Positions 23,875 to 33,733 of a stretch of 42,262 bases of DNA are shown in pieces. The translations under genes were made by a program, and so were the position numbers. Position 1 is the stretch's first letter. Each line of letters starts with the position of its first letter. Below the pieces are notes generated by a model. The model was not told the DNA's origin and did no database searches. It was given only the letters and a program-made list of their open reading frames with translations. Source of the DNA: Deltaproteobacteria bacterium (lineage in GTDB: Bacteria > Desulfobacterota > Desulfuromonadia > Desulfuromonadales > Geopsychrobacteraceae); assembly GCA_024280485.1 (NCBI GenBank), contig JAJRQB010000070.1, positions 1 through 42,262 on the forward strand. The letters are read 5' to 3'.

Positions 23875-24561
23875 TTATTGAATATCCCCATCCGGAACAA
23901 TCAGCATCTCAACCCGCCGATTCAGCTGACGACCTGCTTCGGTACCGTTTGTCGTACGCGGTTCAAATTCGCCACGGCCACTGGTAACGATTCGACCCCT
24001 GAAGACTCCACGCGCTTCCAGGGCAACACCAACGGCTTTGGCGCGTTTTTCGGAAAGCTGCTGATTATAGACCTCAGATCCGACGTTGTCGGTATGGCCA
24101 ATAATTTGGATGCTGGTCCGCGGATAACGATTGAGGATTCCAGACACCTTTTCGAGACTACGCTCAAAAGCCGGTTGAAGCCGCGATGAATTAAAGTCGA
24201 ATGAGACTTCGGAGTTCATCGTAATCTTCAAATTTTCATTCTGCAGACGCTCAACTTCAATTTGATTTGCCTGGCGCTCAGAAGCCAGTTGTTGTTCAAA
24301 CTCGGCTTGTTGTTTATCCATATAATATCCGGCACCAGCCCCTAAAGCACCACCCGCAGCACCACCGATCAATGCGCCTTTAAGAGCGCCGCCCGAGTGA
24401 TCATTCTGATAGCCGATTATCGCCCCGGCAACGGCCCCGACTGCGGCCCCGATACCTGCCTTCTGTTTCGTATGTTTATTCGGATCATTCGGCTGAATAC
24501 AACCTGCAAGGATCAGGATCAAAACCATAAAAAAAACAATACTCAGTCGTCTTGTCTGCAT
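23875..24561 (-). CDS. Lipoprotein with glycine zipper and OmpA-like peptidoglycan-binding domain
   Basis: 228 residues. The lipoprotein signal ends with the lipobox LILAGC (Cys near residue 21). Residues ~35-85 are a glycine-zipper segment (GIGAAVGAVAGAIIG, then GALIGGAAGGALGAGAG), followed by a short coiled coil (QQAEFEQQLASERQANQ). The C-terminal OmpA domain (~115-225) shows VSFDFNSSRLQPAF, IIGHTDNVGSEVYNQQLSEKRA and GEFEPRTTNGTEAGRQLNRRVE, the peptidoglycan-binding core. This is the YiaD-like architecture of outer-membrane lipoproteins that tether the membrane to the cell wall. It is a single gene with its own terminator. Confidence 0.92.
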   Translation of the reverse strand: MQTRRLSIVFFMVLILILAGCIQPNDPNKHTKQKAGIGAAVGAVAGAIIGYQNDHSGGALKGALIGGAAGGALGAGAGYYMDKQQAEFEQQLASERQANQIEVERLQNENLKITMNSEVSFDFNSSRLQPAFERSLEKVSGILNRYPRTSIQIIGHTDNVGSEVYNQQLSEKRAKAVGVALEARGVFRGRIVTSGRGEFEPRTTNGTEAGRQLNRRVEMLIVPDGDIQ

Positions 24562-24640
24562 TTTATCTTCTCCGTAATATGTAGTAAAAAAACATCTCCA
24601 ACAGATTCTAGCATAAAATGCAGATCGCCAAACGGATCGC

Positions 24641-26224
24641 TCAACTATGCTCGCGGGTCTTCAGAAAAGTGACCCCTTCCCATTCTTCGATCGTATGTCC
24701 GAGGCGCCATTCGCTGGCGGCCAGATAAGTCAAATGCCCTTCAGCGTCCCCTGAGAGATCATTCATATGCTTCTTCTGAAAATCTGCCAATAATTTCTTA
24801 TCATCACACTGAATCCAGCGCGCGGTGGTGTAGTTTACCCCTTCGTAAACAGCTGCTACGTTGTATTCAGACTTGAGCCGCTCCATGGTCACTTCAAACT
24901 GCAAGACTCCAACCGCCCCCAAAATGAATTCAGAACCGGAAAGGGGTTTAAAAACTTGAACGGCCCCCTCTTCAGCAAGCTGAAACAAGCCCTTCTGCAG
25001 TTGTTTTGACTTGAGCGGATCCTTGAGCCGCACCCGCCGGAAATGCTCGGGAGCAAAGTTGGGAATACCGGTAAACTTCAGCTCTTCTTTCTGGGTGAAA
25101 GTGTCACCAATCTTGATGGTGCCATGATTGTGCAGGCCGATGATATCACCGGGGTAGGCCTCTTCGACGTTGGCGCGATCCTGAGCCATGAAGATGGTGG
25201 CATTCGACAGGATAACATCCTTACCGATGCGATGATGACGGACCTTCATGCCGCGCGAGAACTTACCACTACAAATCCGCAAAAAAGCGATCCGGTCGCG
25301 GTGAGCCGGATCCATATTTGCCTGAATTTTAAAGACGAACCCAGAGAATGCCTCTTCACTCGGCTCGACCACCCGCGTCTGGGCCATACGCGGGCCGGGG
25401 GCGGGAGCCAGTTCACAGAAGGCATCGAGCATCTCTTCGACCCCGAAATTGTTGATCGCGCTACCGAAAAAGACCGGGCTCTGGCTGGCTTTCAAATACT
25501 CTTCACGACTTAAAGGGTTGGCTGCCCCCACTAGCAGTTCAATATCCTCGCGCAGTTCATCGGCCTGTTTACCAAGCAACTCATCAAGCCGTGGATCGTT
25601 CAAATCTTCAATTTTAATACGCTCTTCACTGCGCCCGGAGCCGGGAGTAAACAGATTGAGTTCCTTGCGGTAGAGATTGTAGACCCCCTTGAAACGCTTG
25701 CCCATGCCGATCGGCCAGGAGAGCGGTGAACATTCAATCTGCAACTTATCCTCAATATCGGCCAACAGGTCGAGGGGAGCAAGCCCCTCACGATCGAGCT
25801 TATTGATAAAAGTCAGCACCGGGGTGTTACGCATACGACAGACTTCCATGAGTTTTTCGGTCTGCGGCTCAACCCCTTTAGCACTATCGATCACCATCAA
25901 GGCAGAGTCGACAGCCGTCAAAACGCGATAGGTATCCTCGGAAAAGTCCTGGTGACCGGGGGTATCAAGCAGGTTTATCTCATAATCATGGTGATTGAAC
26001 TTCATCACACTGGTGGTGACCGAGATACCACGCTCCTTCTCGATACTCATCCAGTCGCTGGTGGCATGCCGATCGGTCTTGCGCGACTTGACCGCACCAG
26101 CCATCTGAATCGCGCCGCCAAACAACAACAGTTTTTCCGTCAGGGTGGTTTTACCGGCGTCAGGGTGACTGATGATACCGAAGGTGCGGCGTTTGGCGAT
26201 CTCTTTGGGCAAGCTGTGACTCAA
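24641..26224 (-). CDS. prfC: Peptide chain release factor 3
   Basis: A 527-residue translational GTPase that removes RF1/RF2 from the ribosome after peptide release. G1 is [12 protein letters not shown]3 [14 protein letters not shown] and G4 NKLDRE; domains II and III follow, with the RF3-type [15 protein letters not shown] near the end. Length is normal for the family. The start is a TTG codon at 26224 ([16 protein letters not shown]), supported by AAGGA 8 nt upstream; no in-frame ATG is better placed. It is monocistronic. Confidence 0.96.
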   Translation of the reverse strand: MSHSLPKEIAKRRTFGIISHPDAGKTTLTEKLLLFGGAIQMAGAVKSRKTDRHATSDWMSIEKERGISVTTSVMKFNHHDYEINLLDTPGHQDFSEDTYRVLTAVDSALMVIDSAKGVEPQTEKLMEVCRMRNTPVLTFINKLDREGLAPLDLLADIEDKLQIECSPLSWPIGMGKRFKGVYNLYRKELNLFTPGSGRSEERIKIEDLNDPRLDELLGKQADELREDIELLVGAANPLSREEYLKASQSPVFFGSAINNFGVEEMLDAFCELAPAPGPRMAQTRVVEPSEEAFSGFVFKIQANMDPAHRDRIAFLRICSGKFSRGMKVRHHRIGKDVILSNATIFMAQDRANVEEAYPGDIIGLHNHGTIKIGDTFTQKEELKFTGIPNFAPEHFRRVRLKDPLKSKQLQKGLFQLAEEGAVQVFKPLSGSEFILGAVGVLQFEVTMERLKSEYNVAAVYEGVNYTTARWIQCDDKKLLADFQKKHMNDLSGDAEGHLTYLAASEWRLGHTIEEWEGVTFLKTREHS

Positions 26225-26263
26225 GGGACTGGTCCTTCTCTACAAATTGAGTAATAATAAAAA

Positions 26264-26296
26264 TAGTCGGCCCAACATAATCTGTTGGGCCGACTA
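26264..26296 (-). terminator. Rho-independent terminator after the Ig-like lipoprotein gene
   Basis: TAGTCGGCCCAACA (26264-26277) and its complement (26283-26296) form a perfect 14-bp stem with a 5-nt loop. Read leftward it is followed by TTTTTATTATTAC. It ends the lipoprotein transcript before prfC. Confidence 0.88.
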
Positions 26297-26390
26297 CTAT
26301 AGCTTAAGTCTGCTGGAGACTGAACACCCTATTTAAAGTCTACCGACTAATTTCCGGAGCAGCTCAAATTGCCCCTCCCTTCGCCGAAGC

Positions 26391-27356
26391 TCAGCGCAGA
26401 TGGCTGTCAGCACTATCCAGGGAGGCGGTGATCGTCGGGCGCAGGGTGTCGATAGCAACAATAGCAGGCGCTGCGGCAGGATTATCGTTACTCGCCACAT
26501 CGGTGAATTTGGTCGCATCAACCGTGACAGAACCTTTTCCGATAAAATCTTTGGCGGCGGTAAAGATCGCGTGGTAATGGGTCGAGTCATCCCTTACCAG
26601 CTTGCCAAGCGTGCCGTTAGCAACGAAGATATCGTTCTTCACAAAATTGAACGGGGCCTCACTAAAAGTAAAGGTGACCAGTGAGTTGTTGGGGCTACCG
26701 CCGGCGTAGTTGCCAAAACCGTCACCCAAAGCGGTCTCGACAATTCTGATCGCAACCATCGGACGCAGGGTGTCGATGGCATAGCTGTTGGAAACGGTGA
26801 TACCTGTACCTAAGTTACTGACAGAGTCGATGACCCCGGCATTATTCAAACTGATGACGTTATTGGAATCTTCGACTCCAGGAGTCGGGGTGAATATCGC
26901 CGTCCAGGTTACGCCACCATCGGCAGTACCAATTCCTGTCAAGCTGCCGTTTTCAACGGTCAGATCACTGTTTTCCAAGCCACCAACCGCGCTACTGAAG
27001 GAGATCGTCACTTGCGAGGTTTCTCCGACCGCCAGGATGGAATCGGAAAGATTGATCGTGGTATTGTTCTCATCAATGATAATTGCGATCAAATCGCCCT
27101 GTTCGTAACCCTTTTTTCTCATGCAATATTCAAAAACTTTTTCGCGCTGAAAGCAATCTTTCATATCGAGCATTGGATACTGATGCACAGGGCTCATGTT
27201 GATAACGCCGAATTTGTCAGCGATCTCACCGCATTCATCGACATGCGCAGTAAGATATTCCTGACCAGTCTTCGGATGGTTATAGACCTGCTCAGGTGGC
27301 TTGGCACAGCCAACAAGAATGAGGACTCCAAGCAACAAATAAACAACGGATTTCAT
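26391..27356 (-). CDS. Lipoprotein with a cysteine-containing N-terminal module and Ig-like repeats, apparently truncated
   Basis: 321 residues. ATG at 27356 (MKSVVYLLLGVLILVGCAKPP) is chosen over an upstream codon because AGGAG lies 9 nt before it and the lipobox LILVGC follows. Residues ~25-90 form a module with the pattern DEC...FGVINMSP...FEYCMRKKGY, shared with the small lipoprotein encoded just upstream. From ~90 to ~300 there are two bacterial Ig-like repeats (VTISFSSAVGGLENSDLTVENGSL; FTFSEAPFNFVKNDIFVANGTL). A third repeat begins (IDTLRPTITASLDSADS) but stops after about 15 residues. It is probably an outer-membrane-anchored surface protein of unknown function. The abrupt end suggests a lost C-terminus. 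Confidence 0.8.
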   Translation of the reverse strand: MKSVVYLLLGVLILVGCAKPPEQVYNHPKTGQEYLTAHVDECGEIADKFGVINMSPVHQYPMLDMKDCFQREKVFEYCMRKKGYEQGDLIAIIIDENNTTINLSDSILAVGETSQVTISFSSAVGGLENSDLTVENGSLTGIGTADGGVTWTAIFTPTPGVEDSNNVISLNNAGVIDSVSNLGTGITVSNSYAIDTLRPMVAIRIVETALGDGFGNYAGGSPNNSLVTFTFSEAPFNFVKNDIFVANGTLGKLVRDDSTHYHAIFTAAKDFIGKGSVTVDATKFTDVASNDNPAAAPAIVAIDTLRPTITASLDSADSHLR

Positions 27357-27387
27357 ATTGAAATTCTCCTGTCCCCTCACGAAGCGA

Positions 27388-27687
27388 CTAAAAACGATAG
27401 CCCTTCTCCTCCATGCAGATTACAAAAAGTCGATTACGACGCTGGCGATCGGGCTGATTCTGCGCGGCATCACCCATCATCGGACCCAGATTAATTACGC
27501 CGTAGAGTTTAGCATAATCAAGACAGGCTGCCCGATCAGCGACCTGGTCGTGCGGTCCCTCAGGTGACAGTCTCACTTCCCGCTCAAGTGGCGAGGCACA
27601 GCCAACAACCATGAGCAACAACAGTATAAAAAAATATTTAAACAAAAAAGTCCCTGACAGCCCATTAATCTTACTAGCAGATATCAT
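27388..27687 (-). CDS. Small lipoprotein paralogous to the N-terminal module of the next gene
   Basis: 99 residues with a hydrophobic signal and lipobox LMVVGC (MISASKINGLSGTFLFKYFFILLLLMVVGCASPLE). The mature part has AACLDYAKLYGVINLGPM and RLFVICMEEKGYRF, the same C...YGVIN.xP...F..CM..KGY pattern as the following Ig-like lipoprotein. It ends 31 nt before that gene's start, so the two form a pair from a tandem duplication. The module is not one I can name. The two cysteines could form a disulphide in the periplasm. Confidence 0.75.
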   Translation of the reverse strand: MISASKINGLSGTFLFKYFFILLLLMVVGCASPLEREVRLSPEGPHDQVADRAACLDYAKLYGVINLGPMMGDAAQNQPDRQRRNRLFVICMEEKGYRF

Positions 27688-27901
27688 GCCTCAAATAACC
27701 CTTGCCCTATCATCCTGAAAACACAGGAGCATACCTGACTTGATACACATATGTAAAAGTAGCCAATCCAGCCATTTGAACATCTAACCACACCAAATCC
27801 CAGCTATTTCACGACGAGTATAATATCGATCTTGACCACCAACTGTTTGAACGACTAAGGTGCTGTTGAATCTTATCAAAAAAATATTCAGGGAGATGAC
27901 A
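27688..27901. other. Divergent promoter region between small lipoprotein and upp
   Basis: This 214-bp stretch must contain promoters for both directions. The only strong box is TATAAT at 27819-27824, facing upp, without a good -35 partner. GGGAG at 27891-27895 is the upp ribosome-binding site. There is no sign of a pyrimidine attenuator or PyrR-binding structure that I can recognise. Confidence 0.4.
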
Positions 27902-28528
27902 ATGGCCGTTTTCGAGATCAACCATCCGCTGGTCAAGCACAAATTGGGACTGATGCGACAGGCAGATATAAGTACCAAGCATTTTCGCGAACTCGCATCT
28001 GAAGTTGCGCGCCTGCTGACCTATGAAGCGACCCAGGACCTTGAGACAGAAAAAGAGATGATCAACTCCTGGAACGGGCCGGTGGAAGTTGACCGGATCA
28101 AAGGTAAAAAAATCACCGTAGTACCGATCCTGCGGGCCGGACTCGGGATGATGAATGGAGTTCTCGACCTGATCCCCAGCGCCAAGGTCAGCGTTGTCGG
28201 TCTCTACCGCAATGAAGAGACCCTCGAACCGGTCACCTACTTTGAAAAGATGGCTAGCGACATGGAAAATCGCACTGCGCTGATCCTCGATCCGATGCTG
28301 GCAACCGGTGGATCGCTGGATGCCTGTATCTGTATGCTCAAGAATCATGGTTGCACCAGCATCCGCGGCCTTTTTCTGGTCGCTGTCCCCGAAGGCCTCG
28401 AACGGGTCACCAAGGCTCATCCCGACGTCGACATCTATGTCGCTTCGATCGATGAGCGGCTCAATGAGAATGGCTATATTTTACCCGGACTCGGTGATGC
28501 TGGAGATAAAATCTTCGGCACCAAATAG
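27902..28528 (+). CDS. upp: Uracil phosphoribosyltransferase
   Basis: Makes UMP from uracil and PRPP in the cytoplasm. The 208-residue protein is very close to E. coli Upp throughout: [50 protein letters not shown], the PRPP loop region DPMLATGGS and the C-terminal [18 protein letters not shown]. The frame opens earlier, but ATG at 27902 with GGGAG 6 nt upstream matches the family N-terminus. It forms a salvage operon with the uracil permease 78 nt downstream. Confidence 0.97.
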   Translation: MAVFEINHPLVKHKLGLMRQADISTKHFRELASEVARLLTYEATQDLETEKEMINSWNGPVEVDRIKGKKITVVPILRAGLGMMNGVLDLIPSAKVSVVGLYRNEETLEPVTYFEKMASDMENRTALILDPMLATGGSLDACICMLKNHGCTSIRGLFLVAVPEGLERVTKAHPDVDIYVASIDERLNENGYILPGLGDAGDKIFGTK

Positions 28529-28606
28529 TTTTTCGTTCGGAGCGACAACGACCGCCTTCGTTTTTCGCCTAATGTTCTGCCACGTTTCCCCTGATGAGGT
28601 TACTCA

Positions 28607-29926
28607 ATGAGTCAAGAAAAACCACTGACTGACTACGTCTTTCGTCTGAAAGATTGCCTGCTCGGTGCCCAGATGCTTTTCGTTGCATTCGGCGCACTGG
28701 TTCTGGTGCCGCTGTTAACCGGGTTGAATGCCAATGTCGCCCTCTTCACTGCCGGAGCAGGCACTCTGATTTTCCAACTGATTACCCGTGGCAAAGTCCC
28801 GGTTTTCCTCGCCTCAAGCTTTGCCTTTATCGCTCCAATCATCTACGGCGTACAGCAGTGGGGTATCTCCGGCACCATGTGTGGATTAATGGCAGCTGGC
28901 CTGCTCTACGCAGCCATGAGCTTCGCGATCAAGGTGTTTGGTTCTGAAATCCTGCACAAGATCCTGCCGCCGATTGTCACCGGACCAGTGATCATGGTCA
29001 TCGGCCTGGTTCTGGCCCCGGTTGCTGTCCATATGGCTTCTGGCCGCACCGGCGACGGTTCGGCCTGGCTGGTTCCAGAAACCACCGCTTTTATCATTGC
29101 CGGTGTTGCCCTCGCAACTACGGTCCTCGTCTCTTTACTCGGCAAAGGGATGTTTAAACTGGTACCCATACTCAGTGGTATCGTCGCGGGCTACCTCTGT
29201 TCACTCTTTCTCGACATTTCAGGGATTTCAAGTTCTGTCCAGGCCAGCTTTGACCCCGGTACCCTGAAAAACTGGACAGCCCCGACATTGATTTCGCTAC
29301 AGTCGGTAGTCGATGCCCCCTGGTTGGCAATGCCCAGCTTTACCCTACCGACCTGGAATCTGGAAGCAATCCTCTTTATTGTCCCGGTCGCCATTGCACC
29401 AGCGATCGAACATTTTGGCGATGTACTCGCCATCGGCGGCATCTCGGGCAAGGACTACGTCAAAGATCCGGGCATCCATAAAACCCTGCTCGGCGATGGT
29501 ATTGCCACCAGTTTCGCCGCCATGCTCGGCGGCCCTCCGAACACCACCTACTCCGAAGTTTCGGGTGCGGTCGCCCTGACCCGCTCTTTTAACCCTGCGA
29601 TCATGACCTGGGCCGCGATAACTGCAATTGTACTGGCCTTTATCGGTAAACTTGGCGGATTTCTGGGGAGCATCCCTGTCCCCATTATGGGCGGCATCAT
29701 GGTACTGCTGTTCGGCGCTATTGCGGTTATCGGAATCAACATTCTGGTCAAAGCTGGCACCGACCTGATGCATCCACGTAACCTGACCATTGTGGCGGTA
29801 ATTCTGGTTTTCGGCATCGGTGGGATGAACTTCGACCTGACTGTTGTTAAATTAGGCGGGATTGGTCTGGCTGGTGTGGTTGGCGTGCTCTTGAACCTGG
29901 TGCTCCCGGGGAGAGAAAACACTTGA
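28607..29926 (+). CDS. uraA: Uracil permease (NCS2 family)
   Basis: A 439-residue inner-membrane nucleobase:proton symporter with about 14 helices. NCS2 features are the N-terminal GAQMLFVAFGALVLVPLLTGLN, the substrate-site region VAIAPAIEHFGDVLAIG with its key Glu, and GGPPNTTYSEVSGAVALTRSFNP. Together with upp it imports uracil and traps it as UMP. GAGG lies ahead of the ATG. A hairpin follows the stop. Confidence 0.95.
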   Translation: MSQEKPLTDYVFRLKDCLLGAQMLFVAFGALVLVPLLTGLNANVALFTAGAGTLIFQLITRGKVPVFLASSFAFIAPIIYGVQQWGISGTMCGLMAAGLLYAAMSFAIKVFGSEILHKILPPIVTGPVIMVIGLVLAPVAVHMASGRTGDGSAWLVPETTAFIIAGVALATTVLVSLLGKGMFKLVPILSGIVAGYLCSLFLDISGISSSVQASFDPGTLKNWTAPTLISLQSVVDAPWLAMPSFTLPTWNLEAILFIVPVAIAPAIEHFGDVLAIGGISGKDYVKDPGIHKTLLGDGIATSFAAMLGGPPNTTYSEVSGAVALTRSFNPAIMTWAAITAIVLAFIGKLGGFLGSIPVPIMGGIMVLLFGAIAVIGINILVKAGTDLMHPRNLTIVAVILVFGIGGMNFDLTVVKLGGIGLAGVVGVLLNLVLPGRENT

Positions 29927-29974
29927 CTAGCAAACTCTGAGTTCAGGAAGAGTCAATTTTCCCCGAGGGATTAC

Positions 29975-30005
29975 AATGGCCTCTCTTACTTAAAGGGAGG
30001 CCATT
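29975..30005. terminator. Hairpin between convergent uraA and GGDEF gene
   Basis: AATGGCCTCTCT (29975-29986) pairs with AGGGAGGCCATT (29994-30005) with one G-U pair. It overlaps the last codons of the GGDEF gene on the opposite strand and ends the uraA transcript; T runs are short on both sides. Confidence 0.65.
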
Positions 30006-31264
30006 TCTACGCCTTGCTTCCCGGTCAACTTGACCTTATACATCGCGGCATCAGCCCTGGCTATAAGCTGTCCCGAAGTTTCTCCATGCTCCGGGAAAAT
30101 TGCACCACCGATACTTGCCCGGATAATAATGCCCTGTCCATCGCTCACAAAATCTGCCGCCAGCACCTGAGAGATTTTCTGGGCAAAGGTTATTGCATCT
30201 TCTGGCGCAGTCACCTCAGATAAGACCACGACAAACTCATCACCACCAAAACGCGCAACGGTATCCGAGTGGCGCACGGACGCCAAAACCCGATCCGCCA
30301 CCTCTTTGAGCGCCAGGTCACCGGCCTTATGACCATAATTATCATTGATCGCTTTAAAATTATCGATATCTATAAACAAAACAGCCATCCTGCCCTTTTT
30401 CCGACTCGCAGATGCGATGGCATGCTCCAGACGATCAACCAGTAGTTCACGGTTTGGAAGCCCGGTCAATCCATCATGGATGGCCATATGTTCAAGTTTA
30501 ATTTCTAATTGTTTACGGTCGGTAATATCGCGATTGCCAGCTCGTCGCCCACGGAATCTACCTGCCTTATTATCGACCGGTTGACAGACATGATTGATCC
30601 AACGCACCTCACCCTGACGGGTCAGGATCCGAAAATCAATGTCGGCAGCACTCCAGCTTGTGGCACAGGCCTTCAGGATATGTTCTTTGACTATATCTGT
30701 GTCCTCAGGGTGGACAATTTCGACCAGCAGGTCAGGATTGTCCATAAATTCGTCGGCAGTGTAGCCCGTTATGCGCAGGCAAGAAGGCGAGTGGTAGACG
30801 GGCTTGCGCTTTGGGCTGAGCCAATACTCCCAATCGTGGGTGTGTTCGGCAAAAATCCGAAAGCGTTCCTCACTTTCATGTAGCTCCTTTTTCATTCCAT
30901 ACTGAAGCAGTGTCAGCCGAATAGCATTGGATATATTTGTTCGATCGAAGGGTTTGGTGACAAGACCGAATTCACCTGTTTTTTGTGCTCTGGCAACCAG
31001 AGGCTCATCCTTGAGAGCAGCTACAAAAAGAACCGGGATATGGTGCTGTTCGCTAATAATTCTGGCAGCCCCAATACCATCCATATTCTTATCAGGGGAA
31101 ATATCGATAAGAACAAGATCCGGGTGTTCCCTTCCTGCCAACTCGATGGCAGCTTCACCGCTAAATGCCGATCCGACAAGTAGATAGTCAGGCTTCGGCA
31201 AAATTGACAGTTCATCCATCAAAGTGGCCGATTCGTCCACTACAACCATAATCCGTATTTGAGA
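29990..31264 (-). CDS. Response regulator with PAS and diguanylate cyclase (GGDEF) domains
   Basis: A 424-residue cytoplasmic protein expected to make cyclic di-GMP. The receiver (~5-120) has MVVVDES, phospho-acceptor in LVLIDIS and the lysine of TKPF. The PAS domain (~140-250) includes ITGYTADEFMDNPDLLVEIVHPED. The GGDEF domain (~265-420) starts AIHDGLTGLPNRELLVDRLEHA; its active site ARFGGDEFVVVL is canonical. The feedback I-site RHSD lies five residues before GGDEF, so product inhibition is likely. ATG at 31264 (MSQIRIMVVVDES) follows GGA by 7 nt and begins at the receiver; the longer frame to 31318 adds nothing typical. No partner kinase is adjacent. Confidence 0.93.
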   Translation of the reverse strand, partial: SQIRIMVVVDESATLMDELSILPKPDYLLVGSAFSGEAAIELAGREHPDLVLIDISPDKNMDGIGAARIISEQHHIPVLFVAALKDEPLVARAQKTGEFGLVTKPFDRTNISNAIRLTLLQYGMKKELHESEERFRIFAEHTHDWEYWLSPKRKPVYHSPSCLRITGYTADEFMDNPDLLVEIVHPEDTDIVKEHILKACATSWSAADIDFRILTRQGEVRWINHVCQPVDNKAGRFRGRRAGNRDITDRKQLEIKLEHMAIHDGLTGLPNRELLVDRLEHAIASASRKKGRMAVLFIDIDNFKAINDNYGHKAGDLALKEVADRVLASVRHSDTVARFGGDEFVVVLSEVTAPEDAITFAQKISQVLAADFVSDGQGIIIRASIGGAIFPEHGETSGQLIARADAAMYKVKLTGKQGVEMASL

Positions 31265-31539
31265 CATCCCCAATTCCTTCTGTTTAAGACGGATGACACA
31301 TAGAATCCAGACACTCAAACTGTATCATTTCAAAAGCTATTCACAACGGGTTTACCGTGAAATACCACCCACTACGCATCAAGCACATTTTCTTGCTCAA
31401 TTCGCGCAACGGAACTACAACTAAAATTCCTGACTCTGCCCTGAACCACATAATTACAGGCCAGCGGTTCTCAAATTGATAAAAACATGTTAGATAAGTT
31501 AACTCTTTCATAGGCCTGAAACCAAAGGATCAGAATCTG

Positions 31540-32871
31540 ATGAACTATCCCGCCATCGGCTTACAAGTACCGAAAATCCTGTTACCAAAAGTCGAAACAG
31601 ACATGCGCAACTGGTCGGTAATCGCTTGCGATCAATACACTTCGGATGAGAACTACTGGCAACAATTGAATACCGAAACGACAGGCAAACCTTCGACACT
31701 CAACTTGATCTTCCCCGAGGTCTATCTTGAAGATACAGACGGTGAGGCACGTATAGCTGCTATCAATCAATCCATGGAGAGATATCTGGCCGATGGTAGC
31801 CTGAGTGAGCAGCCGAACGGCTTTGTGCTGGTAGATCGCAAAACCTGTGAAGTCGAGTCGCGCAAAGGTCTGATGGTCGCCCTCGATCTTGAACAATACG
31901 ACTACAACAAGGGCGCAACCTCACTGATTCGAGCGACCGAGGGGACAATCCTCGACCGACTGCCGCCGCGGATCAAGGTCCGTGAGAATGCACCGATCGA
32001 ACTTCCGCACATCATGGTCCTGATCGATGATCCAGAGCGCACCGTGATCGAGCCGCTGTTCGACAGCAACCCCGAGTCGCTCTACGATTTCGAGCTGTTG
32101 GCGGGAGGCGGACATATCAAGGGATACCGGATTAATAAGTCGCAACAAATCGAGCAGATCACCAGTGCGCTGAGCAAACTCGCCGATTCACAGAACTACC
32201 GTGATCGCTATCAGGTTGATGGCGAGGTCATGCTTTACGCCATGGGTGACGGCAACCATAGTTTTGCTACGGCCAAAGCGATCTGGGAGAAATTAAAGCT
32301 GGAAGCCGATGACAAAGAAGCTATTTTGGAGCATCCGGCACGTTATGCATTGGTCGAACTGGTCAATCTACACGATGCCGGACTTGAGTTTGAAGCGATT
32401 CACCGGGTGCTCTTCGATATAAATCCGGCGCATCTGTTACAAGAGATGGAGCTTTGGTTCAACGCACGTGGCGAACAGTTCGTCTACACCCCCTGTTCAA
32501 CCCTGACAGAGGCACAAGCGCTGGCATCAGCACCGCATGAAGGACAGGGGTTCAGTGTGGTCCTCGCCGGGCGCTACGGCTATTGTCAGTTGAAAAATCC
32601 ACAATTGACCCTGGATGTTGCCAGCTTGCAGACCTTTTTGGACGATTACCTGACTGAGCAACCATCGGCGCGCATCGATTATATCCACGGCGAAGAGGCC
32701 GTCAGCAACCTCGGCAAACAGGCCAATAATGCCGGATTCTATCTGCCTGCCATCTCGAAGAATAATTTTTTCCGCACCATCATCGTGGACGGAGCCCTGC
32801 CCCGTAAAACGTTCTCGATGGGTGAGGCCGACGAAAAACGTTTCTATCTGGAATGCCGGGCTATTCGATAG
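31540..32871 (+). CDS. DUF1015 family protein
   Basis: A 443-residue cytoplasmic protein of the DUF1015 family. It starts YPAIGLQVPKILLPKVETDMRNWSVIACDQYTS and has the family core YAMGDGNHSFATAKAIWEKLK near residue 240. The family is widespread but uncharacterised as far as I know; proposed links to serine or amino acid metabolism rest on gene neighbourhoods. AAGGA lies upstream of the ATG. It is followed 50 nt later by a HAD hydrolase in the same direction, so they may form an operon. The 220-bp gap before it shows nothing else recognisable. Confidence 0.88.
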   Translation: MNYPAIGLQVPKILLPKVETDMRNWSVIACDQYTSDENYWQQLNTETTGKPSTLNLIFPEVYLEDTDGEARIAAINQSMERYLADGSLSEQPNGFVLVDRKTCEVESRKGLMVALDLEQYDYNKGATSLIRATEGTILDRLPPRIKVRENAPIELPHIMVLIDDPERTVIEPLFDSNPESLYDFELLAGGGHIKGYRINKSQQIEQITSALSKLADSQNYRDRYQVDGEVMLYAMGDGNHSFATAKAIWEKLKLEADDKEAILEHPARYALVELVNLHDAGLEFEAIHRVLFDINPAHLLQEMELWFNARGEQFVYTPCSTLTEAQALASAPHEGQGFSVVLAGRYGYCQLKNPQLTLDVASLQTFLDDYLTEQPSARIDYIHGEEAVSNLGKQANNAGFYLPAISKNNFFRTIIVDGALPRKTFSMGEADEKRFYLECRAIR

Positions 32872-32921
32872 TTTTTTAAATTCTGAGAGATATAACAGCA
32901 ACCTACTGAACGGGACCAGCG

Positions 32922-33530
32922 ATGTCGCAAATCAAACATGTTGTCTTTGATCTTGGTAAGGTACTGGTTGATTTTTCTTACAGTCAACTTTTACCCATGC
33001 TACGCAAGCGCGGAGCCTTGATCCGTGACATTGAGGATTTTGCTGACCGAGTCAGGCTGGTCGAATACGAACACGGACAAATCTCAACCGATGAGTTTCT
33101 ACGCGGGATTAATGCCCTACTCAGCGCGCCATTCGAAGAGATCGAACTTAAAAATGCCTGGTGCGGAATTTTCACCCCGATACCACAGATGATGAGTTTA
33201 GCTCGCCTGCTTCATACTCAAGTCGGAGTTTACATCATCTCCAATACCGGCAAGATTCACTGGGATTACCTGCAAGAACGTTTTGCCCTGACCGATTTCT
33301 GCAAAGATGCCTTTGCCTCCTTCGAGGTCGGCCAGATGAAACCGGTCACGGCCATCTACAAAACCGCCGAAGAACGCTTCGGCTTCACCCCCGAAGAGGT
33401 CGTCTTTATTGACGACCGTCTTGAAAATGTCGAAGGTGCCCGTGCTTGCGGCTGGCAGGCGATCCACCACCGTGACTACGGACAGACTCGCGGTGCCCTG
33501 ATCGATCTCGGAGTTGACCCCACTCTTTGA
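32922..33530 (+). CDS. HAD family hydrolase (subfamily IA, YihX-like)
   Basis: 202 residues. Motif I is VVFDLGKVLVDFSY (nucleophile Asp, with Gly in the third position as in the YihX group), motif II IISNTGK, motif III lysine in GQMKPV and motif IV FIDDRLENVEGAR. The helical cap lies between motifs I and II. YihX dephosphorylates sugar phosphates such as alpha-glucose-1-phosphate; the substrate here is unknown. It lies 50 nt downstream of the DUF1015 gene. Confidence 0.9.
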   Translation: MSQIKHVVFDLGKVLVDFSYSQLLPMLRKRGALIRDIEDFADRVRLVEYEHGQISTDEFLRGINALLSAPFEEIELKNAWCGIFTPIPQMMSLARLLHTQVGVYIISNTGKIHWDYLQERFALTDFCKDAFASFEVGQMKPVTAIYKTAEERFGFTPEEVVFIDDRLENVEGARACGWQAIHHRDYGQTRGALIDLGVDPTL

Positions 33531-33607
33531 GACATCGGTCTCATTACTCGCTCTTGCCTATTTTTATGCTAGAATTTTCCCATTGTACAAAATAAATTCT
33601 TTTCCCC

Positions 33608-33636
33608 TTGCAATTGACTACCTGTTTAGTCATAAT
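33608..33636 (+). promoter_or_regulatory. Candidate sigma-70 promoter for the TVP38-flavoprotein operon
   Basis: TTGCAA (33608-33613) and CATAAT (33631-33636) are 17 bp apart, with 4 and 5 matches to the consensus boxes. They lie about 100 bp before the gene start in the 203-bp gap after the HAD gene. The gap otherwise shows only the AAGGAGG ribosome-binding site (33722-33728). Confidence 0.5.
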
Positions 33637-33733
33637 TCAGTCAGGTTAACGCCTACCCGGTCACGCGGGTTTAGTTTTGGGGTTTCTCCTGTCGACTGAC
33701 AACATGGGCAAATTGCCCGACAAGGAGGCTCCA

